Origin: Liolophura sinensis
Taxonomy: Eukaryota > Mollusca > Polyplacophora > Chitonida > Chitonidae
Length of the DNA stretch: 64,000 nucleotides
Assembly: GCF_032854445.1 (NCBI RefSeq)
Contig: NC_088295.1
Location: 58,323,249 to 58,387,248 of the forward strand
Reading direction: 5' to 3'
The notes below the pieces were generated by a model that worked only from the letters and a program-made list of their open reading frames with translations, had not been told where the DNA came from and did no database searches. The position numbers and the translations under genes are program-made. Shown in pieces: positions 20,476 through 34,000 of the stretch (its first letter is position 1; each line of letters begins with the position of its first letter).

Positions 20476-23211
20476 CAAGGTTAACTACTGTGCCACAGAT
20501 GACCCCGAGTGTCAGGTTATTACCTTGTAATCAAGAGACTGACTATCGTGTCGGGATTTACCTAAAATTTCTTGTCCAGCCCTCAGCAGAATGACATGGC
20601 TATAGTTTTGACGGAAACTTCATAAAACTTTGTAAACTTGTGTGGCCTTAGGGTACTATGACCTACACGAAGCCTATTGAGGAAAGCTGTAAATGTACGA
20701 GACATATAACTTGGGATGTTTTGTAAATGTGGCCCTTGTCGATGTCGTTGTCTGTGGATTGTGGATGTGGTTTTCTTCAGCATGACGTCACAGATAGCAG
20801 TACAGCTTTCTAATAATTGTCAAGACCGGTCTGCCACACGGAGACACCATTGGGACATGCCGGAGACAATGTGGAACAATCTTGATTTCATTAGATTAAC
20901 TTGACTATCATGAATAAGCTTATAAGTTTCATTTCCAGTTAGTAAAATGAAGATATGGATATTTTTTGCTCATTGACCAGATCAAAGTAAATATACTGAC
21001 CGACAAATATCGACTGTAAACCAAGCACTCACTAATCGTTTTACTACCCTGCATATGATGTCCAAACTGTACCAAGTTGGAACACACACGCTCCATATGT
21101 TTTGAGGGTCCATGAAAATTGTTTTCTATTCGTGCATGCCATTATCAGGTGGATGTTTTCAGCTCGATTTGTTAATCTGGAACCGCAACACATATTTGCT
21201 TTCTTCATTAACCTGACTTATTTTTATCATGATTCAGTGTTCGAATAGTAAATTTATTCAAAATGATTCATGAAATATTAAGAAGTATTTATCAATTACT
21301 GTTTTGTCCACTTTGCAGGAGAAATGCGATCGAGACGTGTCTCCCGTGACTATTTAAGGCATTTTAGTTTAATTTACTTTAAATTTTAAAGCTATACAAA
21401 TTATGTAAACAACAGTTAAAAATGCATGTTTGTACATTTTGTTTAAGATGTTTAAGTTTTTAGATGCAATTCCAGCATATCTATGAGCTAGTAGTTTTGT
21501 TCTGTATTCCATTGTCATGTTTTCTTTACTTTAATGAATTATTATACATTTATATAACAGTTATTGTTTTGATTGCGTTTTGTTTATTTTGGGGGAGGGT
21601 TTGTCATTGTGCATTTTACAGGGTGATCAAGACGTTGCCTTGCCGTCATGCTTGGCTAGGCTACATTTTAAATCCAGTTTTCGGCAATTTTTGACATACC
21701 TAGTAAGCAAATATTTAGGTACCACTATTTTTTCGTTGTTCATCCGCTGGCTCCTTCCACAAATTGATGCCTTACAAACCGACACCGCACAAATCTGTTG
21801 GGCAGCCTGTGTATTTATACATCAGTGACATTTAAGATTCCACACGATGTCACTCGTATCTCTTTCAACATCTTTCGCAATCACTACCCTCAGAGAGACA
21901 AAGTAAGCCGATATTTTATTTGATTATGTAATCCTATTTATCACATACCTCGAAGTCTCTCACCTTAAAGAACTGCCCATAGAGCAAAACGTAACCTTCA
22001 CGTGGTACCTTCTATTATATTCAGATATTCATTACGCAGGTGTTTTACTCAGGTACATTGAATAGACGGTGTGTGCCACTTACTTTAGACGAAGTTTAAC
22101 TGGGATAATGCGATGCATTCCTGTATCTCTGCTTCTAGCAATGTGCCGCAAAATCATCTTCAAAACTTGTATAATATCTACATTTATATATTCGTATATA
22201 TAAATATATTTATGTTCATATAACGTGTTTAATACCTCATAGGTGAATGGTGTGTCCGGGTGTGTTCTCAAAAGTATCAAGCGCAAAACTACACAACAGA
22301 AAGCTGATACCGAGGTTACCTACAATATAACAGGCTCATATTACATCTGATCCCCGAAGAATACAGATGTTCCTTTGTCCGTACGATCGTAAACATGACG
22401 AGGGTCGGGAAGACATCTAACACAAATTGCCGATCGGTGGGTATTCATTTCTCAGCCGATACTGCGGAGTCAGTCTGAGAACAAAGAACGTCACATATTT
22501 CTACAGTGACTCAACTCCACCCGACAAACCATTGTCGGCACATGTGAGACACGTATTCAGGTACGCTCGTCCCAGGGGCATAAGGTCACACAGCTGTTGG
22601 TTTCAGTTGAGAGCTTGGATTGGTGTTATGTCACGTTACCAATGTCAATGACGAACGCCATTTGGTTTGATAGCCTTGTAGGGACTTTTTATGGTGGTCC
22701 GTACTTTGCGGCATAGAGAAAACAGTAAATCGATCGTCGCCGTCGATCAAAATAATCCATGCGACCCACTGCATCTGCTATAGTCTTTGTTTTTTTCAAA
22801 TTGATCAAAATGAACTATACTAAACCAAACTCAATCTAGATCTTCCAGTAGTTTTCAGCTTATGGGTACAGCTTATGCTTCAGTACATATTACTTTCGGA
22901 ACATAGCATTGTTTTGTAACAGTCGCTAAGAAAGAGTGGTAACGGTACTTTAAGACATACAACCCAATAACCACCGACAGCCTGATGATATATGGTTGAA
23001 TTTCCGACATTCTGTTTCTTCCACTCACTGCTTGTCGCCCCAGTGTTCTTGCACATGTATATCTATTTTCATCTAAGCATCTAATTAGGTCAAGGACGCA
23101 TAATGCTTTAAAGAATATAAAATAAACTAATCCATATCATGACGAAGAATGAAAGTTAGTCACAGCCGTCATGAGCATGTTTCAAGAGAAACGGCTAGAA
23201 AAACTGAAAAA

Positions 23212-23488
23212 GGGACCGTGGCTCAGTTGGTTAGCGCGATAGCGCAGAGTACTGACCCAGGAGTCTCTCACCAATACGGTCGCTGTGAGTTCAAGTCCAG
23301 CTCGTGCTGGCTTGCTTTCCGGTCGTACGTGGGAAGGTCTGACTGAAACCTGCGGATGGTCGTGGGTTTCCCTCAGGCACTGCCCGGTTTCCTCGCACCA
23401 TAATTCTGGTCGCCGTCGTATAAGTGAAATATTCTTGAGTACGGCGTAAAACACCAATGAAATAAATAAATAAATAAATAAATAAATA
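23212..23488 (+). repeat. Full-length family-1 tRNA-derived SINE
   Basis: The head has an A box within GTGGCTCAGTTGGTTAGC and a B box GAGTTCAAGTCC. The body carries CTGCGGATGGTCGTGGGTTT, and the tail runs from AAGTGAAATATTCTTGAGTA to ATAAATAAATAAA. It is the best reference copy in the window. Confidence 0.9.
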
Positions 23489-23896
23489 GGCTTCCGGTTT
23501 TGTATTACTTTGTAGTCAAATAAAATTCCGATCAACCAAGTTGCTGACAATGGTGGTTCTATCCACAACAATTTCACTTCGAAAGCAGAACGCCAAAACA
23601 GACCTACTGTCTCTGAAGAAATGAATAATTTATATCGAAAAAGAACACGAGAATGTTAGCCCAGTTACACTTGGAAAAGTGTATGTCGGAACCTGAGTTA
23701 AACAAGTCAAGGTATGACCGAACGCAGGCGGTCATCTATCAGCTTTGGCACACCACCGAAAAGCAAGTAGCATACTTATTGGTCAGTTATCTTTGATCTC
23801 GAAAGGGAACACTAAGTCAGGAAACGTTTACTCCCCGATTACTTCTGTACGCTTAAATTTCGTTGTAATTTATTTAGGTATTACTTTTCTTTACCC

Positions 23897-24252
23897 TAAC
23901 CCGGCCCCGATGGCACGGTTGGTAGAACGTCCGCTTCGGCAACAGTAGATCCAGGGTCAATCCTGGGTCGAGTCATACCTAAGACTTTAAAAGAGGCAGT
24001 TGTAGCTTCCTGGCTTGGCGTTCAGCATTGAGGGGATAGCGCAGCGACTGCTTGACCAGTATCAGTATAATGGCTCGGGCAGGGCCGCTTACGTGCCTTC
24101 GGTAAGTCATCTCAGTGAAGCAACACTAGATAACGGAGCGGTCCAAATCCGCCCTGCAACAAGGCGGCACACTACATGCACCTAACGACTTCTTCGTCGT
24201 CATATGACAAAAAAATTGTTTAGTACGATGTTAAACCAAAGCACTCACTCAC
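23897..24252 (+). repeat. Family-2 SINE with target-site duplication
   Basis: The head contains ACGGTTGGTAGAACGTCCGC and GATCCAGGGTCAATCC, and the end contains GTACGATGTTAAACC and CACTCACTCAC. It is flanked by TCTTTACCC on both sides (23888-23896 and 24253-24261). Confidence 0.85.
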
Positions 24253-24796
24253 TCTTTACCCCAATTCCTCAATCTTCTAGGTCACCTCTACAACCATAAT
24301 ATGAAACATTCTGAGAAAACTATAGGGTTAATAGAAATAATGTATATAGTTTTATGACTCTTTCATCTTGGGTAGTTCAAACAAATCATTTTAGTGTTTC
24401 ATAATAGTTGTATTCATCAATTCCACCAAAAAGAGCTTTAGACGTCGAAAAAAAAAAAGAAAAAAAGAAAAACAATCAAGTGTTTTTCAGATTTCTAAAC
24501 TTCCGTATGTGTGTTCAATTTCGACATGTGTTGCAAGTTTTTTTCTCCAGCTTTACACTTTTAATCAATGTTTGTAAAACGCTGGCAGCACTATGCCACC
24601 ATAGAACTAACTTTCTTGTCCTATTTATAAACCGTAGAAAGTGCATCACTAAGAATGAGTATTGTCCTTGATATTGTGCAAAGATGCGTGCAATAAGGGG
24701 CCATATACATATCTGGTGTAGTCCAGCCCAGCCCATAAGGCAAAGGCATCATTTTTATGAGACAGCTGTAAACACAGTCTGCCAAAACACCTCACG

Positions 24797-25047
24797 ATGG
24801 TGCGACGTACAGGTTTGAAGGGCGGTTTCTCGAAGAACGGTGCTGTTGTGATTATCTTTATATTGGTCAGTATTGACCACAGGCCGAAGGCTGAAGTCCA
24901 GGAACGAGGTTCCATTTATTTGAAAAATAACGGATACAGACAAATCCTTATCGCCATTAGTGACAATGTTCCCGAGGACACCTCTCTGCTAGACAGAATC
25001 CAAGACGTCTTCACCAAAGCATCGGCATTTCTTTATGAAATAACCAA
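24797..25047 (+). CDS. CLCA exon 1: signal peptide and N-terminus
   Basis: A basic start is followed by the hydrophobic [12 protein letters not shown]. The CLCA signature follows ([19 protein letters not shown], then [22 protein letters not shown]). It ends in phase 2 at ACCAA|GTAGGT. Confidence 0.88.
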
Positions 25048-28000
25048 GTAGGTGATGTTCTTGTTTATTGCACTAATATGCAACGGTTTAAAAATATGAG
25101 AAATAGTTATAAATACTTTATGTATGTAAAGAACACATTAACTTGGAGATCTATTTATTTGCTGTTAATTTCAAAGTGTTTTACGTTTGCTCAGGTATGC
25201 TTCATTTATAGGACAGTGGTCAGCATTAAGGTGGTAGGAAACCGGGAAGAGCCCGTTTGAAACTCGCAATTATGCACTTTTTATTGTATGACCTTCTCGG
25301 TCAGGGGGTTCCTGAGTCACTGTTCTGCTCTAAAGCACGCTGATCACCCAGTCTCAAAGGCTCAGACTTTGGGATTGCGGTTATTGTCAAACTGATCTTT
25401 TTAACCAAGCAAGGGTAAATATATTATTTATTTTATTTGCTGATTAACGCAGTAATCAGGATTTTTAAATAATGCGATGGCGCACAGATATCACACCACA
25501 CTAAATGCTCTTTGGAGGGCATGCGTCTCTCCAGACAGGTTCGCTTTACATCACTACCATTACTAGGCTGGTTTGACCTTGAGGCCCGCGCGTAACACGT
25601 GTTTAGCCTTAGCCTCATCACTTGTGTCCTTGCAGAGCTATTTAATTAGCATTCATTAAAAAAATGTTCGAGGTGTTGGTTAGAATCATGTGCACACATC
25701 TGATAGAGAGAATCAATGTGAATAAAGTATTATTAGACACAAAGATTAGGACAAAGTTTTTGTGTTTCATGACATCCCTTCATGTCTCAACACCGTAACC
25801 CCAATGACCTCGGCGTTGTTCAAGATTTTTGTACAAAATTCCCTAGTAGGGGCGGTGATGTAAAGCGAACGTCGGGAGCGACGCATGCGCTGTAAGAAGT
25901 ATGACAAAACTAGTGGAGTATACTTGATCTTCAAGGAAGGTTCTGTTGCACAAACAGTCACGCGAGCGCCGTCCACAGATAATTATCACCAACGTCCTAC
26001 AAGCACTGAGAGTGTGCACGGTCGGTTCGAAACCTGGTGAGGCCTAATAATTGAAAGACGAGTGATTTTAACCACTATACACTCCCACGCAAGCATTAAT
26101 GCACTATCATTAAATCATATACATTTCAAGGAAAACAGTTGTTAAAGAAAGATTGAGGTTGGTGTTCTTTGAATTCACTGGATCTTGAAAATAATTCTGC
26201 TTTACCCCTATTCCGCCTGTTTTATTTTATTACTTTGCTCAACATAACATTTTTAAACCTTCGGTAATCAGGCTTCCCCCAATCACACAACCGAGTGATT
26301 GAAAAAAATCTAAGTAAGGCGGTAAACAACAATCAAAGAAAAAGAAATGAACAGTTTTACGCAAAAAATAGACTCCCAGATAGAAACAGGTCCGGGTGAA
26401 AGAATGTTCAGGGCTTATCGATGAGAATATATCAAACAATTCTGATATATTTTCTCCATTTGGTCCCTTGTGGAATTTGCTCTTTAAAGACGTTAAGTGC
26501 TGTTAAGCGTTTCACTTTAAGTACTACGGCGGAGAGCCAAAATAATCCCTTGAATATCAATGACAATAAGAATGAATTCCTTTAATTTAAGTCACAAAGT
26601 CACAACAATCTAGATCCCTTACTGTGACGGCTGAATCGATTTTTTCGTAGGACCAAACAAAGTTCTGCATATCAAAGAATTTTAATGTAATTTCTCAGTT
26701 TATCATCGGCAATTTATTTCTTCCAGAAAACGTGCTTTTCTCGAAGAGATTATTGTGTTAATACCCAAGGGGTGGTCAAATAAACCAAATTATGTCCCTG
26801 CGACTAATCAAACCATATACGTAAGCGACATCGCTGTACGTCCCCTGAAGCCAGAACAGGGAGACAAGCCGGTCGTATTCCGAGGAACTCCTTGCGGGAA
26901 ACGTGGACTCTACATGCAGCTTACACCCGAGTACCTGATGAATCGCACCATAGCCGGACAATACGGCACATACGAAAAGGTTCGTTGTCGTCATCATAAT
27001 CATTATCATTATTTTCAACAGTTTATGTATGTTTGTTTTTAGTTTAACATAATGGTTACAATTATATGAGTCATTGACAGCATGGATGATAAATTCACCA
27101 ATTTCATCATCATCATACCCTATTTAATCTCTTTTTTTATAAATTATCGTTAAATTGGAGCCATTTAAAAACAATTCGTTATCTACAAACTATTTCTCCA
27201 ACTTCTTCTTTTATTTTCATCATATATGATATTATTATAGTTTATTGTGCGAATATTGAAAATGAAAAATAGATAGAGCTCTGTGATTGTAATCGAAATC
27301 AAACGATTGCCGCTTTAAAAGGAAAGAACACATTTATGTAACCTATACCTTAAATGAAAGGGGTGTACTTAAGGTTAAAGAAAATATCTCAGTTTGTGCA
27401 GTGCTTGTTATTTCGGTAGTTGATACTTAAACATCAAAAGCTTAGATGTCTCTTTTAGGTCGCCATTTTAACATTAAATACGTCATCGTGCTTAGCTTTG
27501 CCGGGTAGCTCTTCAGGGCATGGCATTCCAAACAAATTTTGACAGCCTACAGCCACGCATGTCGGCATGATGTAACCCTCTAGTACATCCCACACTCTTC
27601 TTTTTTAAAGTTGTCTTTCACAGACCTTAAAATTCACGATTATCTCGATATATGTACGTGTTTAGATGAGACTGGAAATGCACGTTAATCATAAGGTAGG
27701 AGTAAAACGTTAAGCACACTGACGTCATCATGAATATTCAAGAGAAGGAAAGGAGGCTTTTTATTGGACCAGAGATCAAAACTCAGGTTGCCCGGTGTTG
27801 GTATAATGTGACTGGGTCGGATGTCATGTCTGGTGTTTTCGGCATGAAACTTCAGTGGCGGCAGCACTTTTGACTCGCTCTGCCAGATGAAGACACAGTA
27901 TAATCACACACATCTAATGACTCTTCATCGACATATGACTGAAAAAGTGCTAAGTACGACGTAAAACCCTAAACATATATACACATAGGAGACATGCTGT

Positions 28001-31000
28001 CTTGCCGACGTTAAAAATCTTTTCGAAATAATTATATTACTATTGGTGACAACCAGAGTTAAATATATTGTAGTTATAGCATGGTAAGATAACACTGATT
28101 TATTTCATACAGACAAGTATGCCACGACTCTATCTAGTGCTTCGCATGTCTGTACCTCTTACAGTCTATCTGGCCACTTTAGGGAGAGATGTGTATAAAA
28201 TTGGATAACTAAGGAATTAAAGGAAAAATTTTCATGTTGTTGTTGAATCCGAACCTCAACTCACTGGGCAAGACCGATTGCTCCATCAACTTTAGCACGG
28301 TACAGGCTTTCATGCAGCATTCAGACATTTTCCTTTAAAATTTCCTACCAGAAGGCGATCGTCATGTATTATCTTCTCTTAGCGAAGTCAGATGTATTAC
28401 GGAAATGTCTTCCCAACATAGGCTAGAAAAATTTTTTTTTAAATGAGAAGGTCTTGCTATGTAGGGCGCATTCCCTGATGCCTACAGCCAGCTAATGTTG
28501 CCGCCTGTGCACACAGAGACGACGACGATCAGGAATGTTGAAAGACGACACTGGTGCCCACAGCGAGCGTTCTCCCTGATCATGAAGGCAAAAGATAAGG
28601 AGGCATTATCGGCCTGGTTACGGTTTACTAACCCGTCGACGGCATGTTGACCTCTTGAGTTATGAAAAGGCATCATGCTGTCTTGCCCAGCTTCGATGTA
28701 CACTGTGCGCTGACGAGGAACGGCTAGAGTCGCCGAGAAAGGGAGCTAGGCTCGTCCAAAGAAGAAATAAAGTGCCCAATAAGTATATCGTAATAAGTAG
28801 GGAACAAAGAATGGCTCTAAGTTACCTGTTTGATTGACAGCTTGATCATATCAACCTATAGACTGCTTTAGTGAATTTTCAGAGAAATTCAGTGTTAAAA
28901 TATCCTAAAAATAACCATTTAAATAACACTAGAATAACTGAGTAATTTTATATTTTCCGATCAACTTTCAGAAAAAAAGATTGCACCAACAAGGAGTAAA
29001 ATGAAAAGTGCATACATTCCGCTAGAATTGAGAAGTATCGAGTTCACACTCTTATCGCTGAATGTAAAAATACGTTCTACTGTACCACGCTACCTATCAG
29101 AAATGCCAGCCGATAGTGGTGATCGCATTTGCTATAACATGGGTGCCTGAAAAAGGCTTCCGAAAAAGTTATTTAGAATAAAGGAACAATGGAGAAACTT
29201 GAAGAACTGAACTTGACCTTAATGAGTTCCTGGGGCACGGCAGTGTCAATGCTCTATTCACAAAACGGCGAGGCGGGAGATGGGTAAATTAATACCAACA
29301 AACGTTGCCTAACATTTTTGACAAATCACATAATATAGAATGACTATTTTTACCTTTAGCGACAAAAGAGTTTGAACCGAAACTCCCCTATTGGAAGCCG
29401 AAAAATTGAATTCCGAGCTACTGGCAGTAATTTACGTGCAACTTCTCCAATATTTACCTCTCAGCCCTGATAAACTGATAAACTCAGAGAACATTTGTTA
29501 GTAAACAGAGCTGTGATAAAACTCGTGAGCTGGGTATCTGGGGTGTTTGCTTTGATTTTTCTCATTTTCAAGTCCAATCACGTACACTGGAACACGATGT
29601 TGTTTCGTACCCAAGGTATAGGAGAGCTCCTAGTTTTTGTGATGTCATACCAGGCAGCTAACATGGCTCAATGGCGTCACCGAACGAGTGACTACTATTT
29701 GCTATGTATTCTGCTGATAAGCCTTGTACAGTTTTTACATCACCTCTGCAAAACTACTTTTGGGAATTAATTCAGATTTAGTGGCTGACTTTATGTTCAC
29801 ATCAACAGTTTCTTCACTTTTGCCAAGGACATTGATATATATTTCTTTCAGCTTGTAATAATGCTTATAAGAGTACTCCTTTTTTATTTGAACTCATCAC
29901 GCGCTTTTGTACAGGTTTGCTCTGGACGTTTGCGTTTTAGAATTGCCTTCTAGTTTCAGATGTTTCACTAAAGTTCACTTTGTGTTCTAGAATAGGAATT
30001 TTCTTGTGTAACAGATAAACACACTTGTCCACTCTATCTGATGTGTTTATAAATGCAATATTTTTATGAAATGTTCAAACATTTTATATCGATTTTACTG
30101 GTCAGCGTACCATAGAGATGCTATGAAGAACGTAGCATCCTCCGTTTTCCGGTTACTTTCATATATTTTGAGGTATTGTTTTATGTTATACTGAGTGCCT
30201 TATTATTAACTTATGGCAGGTTATTGTCCACGAGTGGGCTCATTTACGGTACGGTGTGTTTGACGAGTACCCGGGTGAGTTTCCGAAATTTTATGCTGCT
30301 GAGAACGGCGAAATAGAGGGGACAAGATGTTCCAAGGCTCTGACAGGTAATACCTAATTGTGAGTTGGGCATGGATGATCAAAACTGCCTGATTTTGGAC
30401 AGTTGCATTGGCTGTTTGAATTTGGCTAAAACCTGAAATATAAATTATTACTTGGTGTAAGTATTAGCTTATACACTTTCAAACAAGCGGATTCAGACGT
30501 CCACGTCTACTGAAGTATACTGGAGTTTTGTACACTTGTCAACCAAAACGACTAGGAATACTTGTACAACGTCCCAACATGTTTCTCTAGTGCAGGTATT
30601 TAAAATGTTATAAATACATACTATTTGGATTTTTGTGACAAGAAACCTTATTTGTTCCACTGTTTTGAATTTAGAGCGACGTAGTTTCCAAGAAATACTT
30701 ATAAGTTTGGTTGGAAGATGACTTCACACGTTTTAAAACTCACCCAATCTCTCAACCGACAAACCATTTAATAAGCAGATTGACACTTAGCATGTGCTTA
30801 TTTAACAGGAAAGCGTTTTAATTCTGCAAAGAAAATGAGGAGTGTGACTTCCAGAGTGGTTTGCCAACGGATTCCTGTCAGTTCCAAGACGACCAAAAGG
30901 TCTCTGGCAAGTACGGCTCACTGATGTACAGCCATAAGCTAGATCACGTGATCTGGTTTTGTGACAACGACACAAACTCTCCCAACACTTTACACAATCG

Positions 31001-34000
31001 CCAGGCTCCCAATGCACAAAACCAGAATTGTGACGGAAAGAGCGTTTGGGAGGTATGAGCTATTGGACTAATTATTTTCTCGGGTTAGAATTACTTTACC
31101 TCATTTTTATTTCTGTATTTTGTAATGTTGTTTATAATAAGATAAAATCTAAAATAATGTGTTAAAATGAACCGTACTTAAAATTTATCTACAAAATTCA
31201 TAGCAAAATTTCTAATCGTCACGTAGTAAGTTTATCAGTGTTTTACACATTTGTTCCTAAATTTAGTTTACACAGTGGAACCATTTTCTTCTATTTGTTT
31301 TTGTTTCCTGGTGCTTTCATGGAAGGGATTTTTTCTGACGTTACAGGTTCTAAGGGGCCATGAAGATTTTGCCGAGGGCGCAAATCCACCACGTGAAGTT
31401 CAAAGCACGGTGCCGAAGTTTCGATTCGTCAAGCACAGGAGCAAACGGACAGTGATTGTTCTGGATACCTCTGGTAGTATGGTAGGAAACAAGCTGCTGA
31501 AACTGGGACAGGTGTGTGGATTCCTCGTTTCCTTCTATGGGAATTTCACTTTCCAGGCAGCTGAGCCCCCGCTGAATAGGATGATAACAGCGCTGGCAAG
31601 CCGTGACTGTCAGACTCTTGACCACGAGCTCGCCACAATGAGGCTGAAATATTGTCGATGTGGTGTTAAGCCATAATCATTCATTGTTGACCTCCAGCAT
31701 CGCCTAGTCGAATCTAGTTCTCGCTAGCTTGGACTCAGTCTCATGTCTGGAGATTTTTAGGAATGGTTTATATCAATTGTTCCACTCTAATTCCAGAATG
31801 AAATGTTTATATCTCGGTTTAACGGCGACCCAAATTGTCACATCATTTTTCAGACATATACGGCTTCTCATTTTAACCCATTAACGGCACCACCAGTAGC
31901 GTTTTTCCTCCATAATGAATACGCAGCCCATACCATCACTGAACAACCACCACCTCGAGCCCTTTCCGGAATACGATTATCTCGGGGGCGGGGGTGGGGG
32001 TGGGGGTGGGGGGTTGTAGTTCTTACCACGTAATCGTTGAACCCTTCTTCTATCTACATGTACACGGTTAACGATGCAGCGGCTCTCGTCCGTAAAGACA
32101 ACATGTCGTTAGTGCCCGGGCAGTAGTGTTCTAGCTCTGGCCCAGCGTAGCTAGGGAGCCCAGAGCTGTGTTGATTGGTAAGGCGTGTTCGATTCATAGT
32201 TTGGCGGGAAACGTTGATTCCATTATGTCTTCTCCACAAAGGACGAAGACGTCTTCTTGACGTTTCCGGTTTCTGTCACACATCTGAGATCATCTGATTA
32301 CTCGGGAAGCTGGTAGTTAATCCTGGTATCAAATGGCCCGTCGATGACGTCGGAGGATTTTACAGATCGCACTCAGTGACGTCGGTTTGTTTGGATGCTT
32401 TCCTTGAGAGTACGAGCATTCTTCGGCGTATTGATTGGTAGGAAGGTAACAGCCAGCTGTGAAAAACATGAGCTCCTTGCATACAAGATTGGAGCAGGGG
32501 TAATGAAAGCATCAAACGTCTGGGAACGTATAGTTCCCAACCGAGGGTCTTGTTACATAATTTAAAATTTGCATGAATTTGTTTCACTTAGGCTGTGGGG
32601 ACTGTGGGGATTATGTAATCATTAACCTGCTCTAATATGATTACTGAGGCGCTCAAGGAGAAATAAATTTGAAAATAGAGCCTGAACAATTTTTATTTCA
32701 ACTTTATGGGTAACAGTGTATTTAACCATGTCAAGCCTGAATTTTCCCCTCTGTTTTACTGTATTACTTTCTACAGGCTGTTACGATTTATATCCAGAAC
32801 GTGGCTGCAGATGGAGATATTATTGGAATGGTATGGTTTAACAGCACTGCTATCATCAAGTCGTATCTAACAGAGGTGAAAATCTCTACACGTAAAGGGT
32901 TCCTGAATTTCATCCCAAGGAGAGCAAATGGGGGCACAAGTATAGGAGATGGTAAGGATTAGGTGTGTTTTTATTTATTTATTGTTTTTAATTCATTTAT
33001 TTGGCTATTTATTTGGCTGATGTTTTTCGCCGTACTCAAAAATATATCATGTACACGAAAACGGCCAGTATTATGGTGAGGTGAAACTTGACGCAGCCCA
33101 GGGAAAACAACGACTATCGGCAGGTTGTTGCTAGACCTTCCCTCGTACGACAGGAGAGGAATCCAGGAAGAGTTAGGTTTGAGCTCACCTGACAACACTG
33201 GTGACAGACTCTAATAGCTCCAGAAAATTATTCCCTGGATCACCTCAAAACGGGGGTAAAACACAGCATTTATATTTTATCCATAAATCATGAAGAGTGG
33301 TGTCAGTAATGAATTGTTTCGGATGCCATCTAAATCCGTGCAGAACTGCTTCAATAAGTTGCTTATTCATAGACAGGCAACGTCACAGTAAAATCAGTTA
33401 TATATGTTTGGGGGCGGGGGGGGGGGGGGGGGGAATTAAAAACTACCACTCTCTGGTATCATATAGAACACTTTAGCATGTAGATCAGTTGCTTGTGAGT
33501 CTGTCTGTCTGTCTGACGATTTAAGGCGCTTCAAACACAGATAGAGAATCACGCTTGCGTTAATGTTGTGAATTTTATTATCACAACACGACTGTTGTTT
33601 CAGGTGGGAGCCTCCGTGGCTCAGTTGGTTAGCGCGCTAGCACAGCGTAATGACCCAGGAGCCTTTCACCAAAGTGGTCGCTGTGAGTTCAAGTATCAGG
33701 CTGGCTTCCTCTCCGGCCACACGTGGGAAGGTCTTCCAGCAACCTGCGGATGGTCGTGGGTTTCCCCCGGGCTCTACCCGGTTTTCTCCCGCCATAATGC
33801 TGGTCGCCGTGGTATAAGTGAAATATTCTTAAGCACGGCGTAAACACCGATCAGATGAATAAATAAATGTTGTTTCAGGTTTGAAGAAGGCCATAGAGGT
33901 GTTGTCAAGCGGAGAAGAGAATCCGGCAGGGGGCGTCATATTGTTAGTGACGGACGGCCAGGACGGCTCTCCGTATGTGACTCAGGTCAAAAATCAGGTG

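Larger units (their letters stand above)
20041..24796. other. Intergenic region before the CLCA gene
   Basis: No gene supported. It holds a degraded minus-strand SINE tail (about 20378-20475), an alternating AT tract near 22180-22215 and two SINEs (23212-23488 and 23897-24252). The AT-rich open frames near 21460-21830 have no splice or homology support. Confidence 0.55.

Noticed and set aside
21464-21828. Overlapping hydrophobic open frames at 21.5-21.8 kb
   Set aside because: AT-rich sequence easily yields hydrophobic frames; no splice sites, homology or repeat support.
30809-30831. Acceptor AACAG at 30804-30808 as start of CLCA exon 4
   Set aside because: That reading frame loses the conserved C..GLPTDSC region and meets a stop; the acceptor at 30831 restores it.
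31512-31676. Extension of the CLCA VWA exon past the donor at 31512
   Set aside because: The VWA sequence continues correctly in exon 6 (AVTIYIQNV). The extension is unlike VWA and overlaps a SINE-like remnant.
33604-33605. Use of the upstream duplicated acceptor as the real start of CLCA exon 7
   Set aside because: It would include the SINE and hit an in-frame TAG within about ten codons.
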